From Faecalibacterium sp. CAG:74 (GTDB taxonomy: Bacteria > Bacillota > Clostridia > Christensenellales > Aristaeellaceae), in contig FR899840.1 in assembly GCA_000437595.1 (NCBI GenBank), positions 1 through 31,931 on the forward strand: a stretch of 31,931 nt of DNA, read 5' to 3'. The position numbers and the translations under genes were made by a program. This document shows positions 30,625 to 31,931 of this stretch, one piece after another. Numbering within the stretch: the first letter of the stretch is position 1; every line of letters begins with the position of its first letter. Below the pieces are notes generated by a model. It ran no database searches and was not told the origin of the DNA. It worked only from the letters and a program-made list of their open reading frames with translations.

Positions 30625-30910
30625 GAAACTTCTTGTAGAGCGGATAATTGACGCTCATGCACGCAATGCCCACCAGTCCGATGACGATGCCCAGCACCAT
30701 CATCGCGGTCGAACCGTCGCCGATGACCTTCATGGCAAGGCACATGCCGATACCTAGTACCAGTGCGGCGGCGACGCCGAACGTGTAGGTGAAAATCGCG
30801 GCGGGGCGTTTGGCGTGCGCGTCGAGCTTGCGCAGGGCGACGACCTTCGAGGTGTCTTTGGGCGCGTACTGGTTGGCAATGGATTCAGCGTAAATCTTGT
30901 CGGTGTTCAT
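30557..30910 (-). CDS. Hypothetical small membrane protein (two membrane segments)
   Basis: A 117-residue protein with a charged N-terminus (MNTDKIYAESIANQYAPK), two hydrophobic segments (about 37-60 and 69-88) and a basic/acidic C-terminal tail (KKFLAKGKQKYAYEIMQLAKEISEQ). Not recognised. GCAGGAGG lies nine bases before the ATG. It is upstream of, and overlaps, the larger membrane-protein gene. No confident promoter was found in the 235 bases before it (30911-31145), which otherwise hold the rpmE terminator and short TGTCGTT-type repeats. Confidence 0.8.
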   Translation of the reverse strand: MNTDKIYAESIANQYAPKDTSKVVALRKLDAHAKRPAAIFTYTFGVAAALVLGIGMCLAMKVIGDGSTAMMVLGIVIGLVGIACMSVNYPLYKKFLAKGKQKYAYEIMQLAKEISEQ

Positions 30911-31075
30911 GGGAAAAAGCCTCCTGCTTGTTGTCGTTTTTGTTCCTCTCGCTTGAGGACACCTGTATCTTACCGCAAAGAGAAGCGCGGCGGAACGACA
31001 AACATGAGGATAAATGTCGTTTTCAACGCGGAGCGGGCAAAATCCTGCTTGATAGCGCAAAAAAGTGCAAACGAA

Positions 31076-31105
31076 AACAGGACACTGCCGAGGCAATGCC
31101 CTGTT
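31076..31105 (-). terminator. Terminator of rpmE
   Basis: Minus-strand hairpin AACAGGGCATTGCC / GGCAGTGTCCTGTT with two internal mismatches and loop TC, followed by TTCGTTTGC. Confidence 0.8.
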
Positions 31106-31145
31106 ATCTCTCGTGATAGCTCGTGAGAAGCAGCCGTCTCGAAAA

Positions 31146-31346
31146 TTAGTTGAGACCGAAGCGCTTCTTGAAACGATCGACACGTCCGCCGGTATCCACC
31201 AGCTTCTGCTTGCCGGTGTAGAAGGGATGGCACTTAGAGCAGATATCCACTCGAAGTTCCTTCTTGGTCGAGCCGGTTTCAAACGTCTCACCGCACACGC
31301 AGCGAACGATGCACTTGCCGTAGTTGGGATGGATCTTTTCCTTCAT
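31146..31346 (-). CDS. rpmE: 50S ribosomal protein L31 (zinc-binding form)
   Basis: A 66-residue ribosomal protein of the large subunit. The zinc ligands C16, C18, C36 and C39 are all present (RCVCGETF, then DICSKCHPFYTG), so this is the C+ type rather than the zinc-free paralogue expressed in zinc shortage. The C-terminus GGRVDRFKKRFG is typical. GAGGTG lies eight bases before the ATG. It follows rho, as in many Bacillota, but has its own promoter in the gap. Confidence 0.97.
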   Translation of the reverse strand: MKEKIHPNYGKCIVRCVCGETFETGSTKKELRVDICSKCHPFYTGKQKLVDTGGRVDRFKKRFGLN

Positions 31347-31401
31347 TGCGATTTCACCTCTTTCGCGTATGCAATGATCAGCTTATTCAGCCGCAGAAAT
31401 C

Positions 31402-31430
31402 ATTGTATCATATTTGCCGGGGGATTGCAA
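31402..31430 (-). promoter_or_regulatory. Sigma-A promoter of rpmE
   Basis: Minus-strand TTGCAA (31430-31425), 17 bases, TACAAT (31407-31402). It lies in the gap between rho and rpmE, so rpmE can be expressed apart from rho. Confidence 0.85.
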
Positions 31431-31485
31431 GCCTTTTTTCTCTGAATCCGAAACTTTTTTCTGCTTTTTTGGGAAGCAGGGCGGA

Positions 31486-31931
31486 TTACTGCTTCATCAG
31501 CGCCGCCCAGTCCTTGATACGGACAAGCAAATCCTCATTGTTGGTCGTCTTTTCCAGCATCGACAGCAGCTGCGGAATCATGTCCACCGCGCGCAGGCTG
31601 CCCAGCATCTCGTGGATGAGCTTGATGCCGTCCAGCTGCTCCTTGCTGGCGATAAGTTCGGCGCGCTTCGTGCCGGAGAGCAGCAGGTTGACCGGGGGAT
31701 AAATGCCCGCGCGTGCCGCCGCCGTGTCCAGCACCAGCTCCATATTCGCCGTGCCCTTCAGGTCTTCCGCGATGGAGTCATCCACACGGCTGCCCGTTTC
31801 GATGTTCATGACGGCGAAAATCGTCAGCGAACCGCCTTCACGCAGGCAGCGCGCCGCGCCGAAGAGCTTCTTCGCTTTTTGCAGGCTTACCGGATTCACC
31901 ATGCCGATGGTCTGCCGCCCCTGCTGAACAG
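31486..31931 (-). CDS. rho: Transcription termination factor Rho, C-terminal part
   Basis: The 3' end of rho. The gene continues past the right edge of the window. The visible residues correspond to the end of the ATPase domain: AKKLFGAARCLREGGSLTI, then NIETGSRVDDSIAEDLKGT and SGTKRAELI, which match the Q-loop/R-loop region of Rho. Rho is a hexameric RNA helicase that ends transcription at unstructured C-rich RNA. An internal ATG at 31902 is not the true start, because the frame continues upstream (QQGRQTIG). Confidence 0.92.
   Translation of the reverse strand, partial: VQQGRQTIGMVNPVSLQKAKKLFGAARCLREGGSLTIFAVMNIETGSRVDDSIAEDLKGTANMELVLDTAAARAGIYPPVNLLLSGTKRAELIASKEQLDGIKLIHEMLGSLRAVDMIPQLLSMLEKTTNNEDLLVRIKDWAALMKQ

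Noticed and set aside
1..31931. tRNA, rRNA or phage genes
   Set aside because: No cloverleaf, TTCRANNC arm, rRNA stretch, integrase or structural phage gene was recognised on either strand by reading. A tRNAscan run would settle it.

Overview
The window looks like chromosomal DNA of a GC-rich, probably spore-forming member of the Bacillota (class Clostridia, perhaps a gut lineage). Four things point there: a T-box riboswitch ahead of trpS, strong GGAGG ribosome binding sites with sigma-A type promoters, the Bacillus/Clostridium-style orders prmA-rsmE-mtaB and rho-rpmE, and a three-domain DUF3794 (SPOCS) protein with LysM of the SipL spore-coat type. A family-level placement cannot be made from the sequence alone. 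All genes are housekeeping or ordinary accessory genes. No phage, plasmid, insertion sequence, tRNA or rRNA was seen.

Layout. 0.1-4.6 kb: a leftward polyamine uptake operon (cupin regulator, potA, potB, potC, potD) with a near-consensus promoter and two matching operators in its leader. 5.0-7.5 kb: a secreted SH3b protein divergent from T-box-controlled trpS. 7.6-10.3 kb: leftward greA and a lysS fused to a C-terminal tRNA-binding OB-fold. 10.4-12.3 kb: a membrane-anchored GDPD phosphodiesterase divergent from an asparaginase, both reading out of one long palindrome. 12.6-15.8 kb: a nitrilase-superfamily enzyme, a membrane-anchored solute-binding protein, a PlsC-like acyltransferase and a HIT protein. 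This block is flanked by two inverted copies of a 300-330 bp intergenic repeat. 16.1-19.1 kb: prmA-rsmE-mtaB. 19.4-22.6 kb: coaE, a lytic transglycosylase and a family-5 solute-binding protein in an overlapping chain. 22.9-25.0 kb: xpaC-telA. 25.3-26.8 kb: the SPOCS/LysM protein. 26.8-29.5 kb: ispE divergent from a DUF1934 gene, a small unknown gene and a metallo-beta-lactamase-fold hydrolase. 29.8-30.9 kb: two unknown membrane proteins. 31.1 kb to the end: rpmE and the 3' part of rho.

The most unusual content lies between genes. Two related families of palindrome-rich repeats (called A and B here) fill nearly every larger gap. A copies are strings of five or six hairpins that start right after a stop codon. 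B copies fold into two hairpins whose arms differ between copies by compensating changes, so the structure has been conserved rather than the sequence. A hairpin with a GCAG/CGCA-type loop is shared by both families. A solitary repeat of the CRISPR subtype I-C kind, with no array and no cas genes, sits upstream of coaE. Several divergent gene pairs also use unusually compact promoters (a shared -10 palindrome, overlapping -35 boxes, a promoter inside a hairpin).
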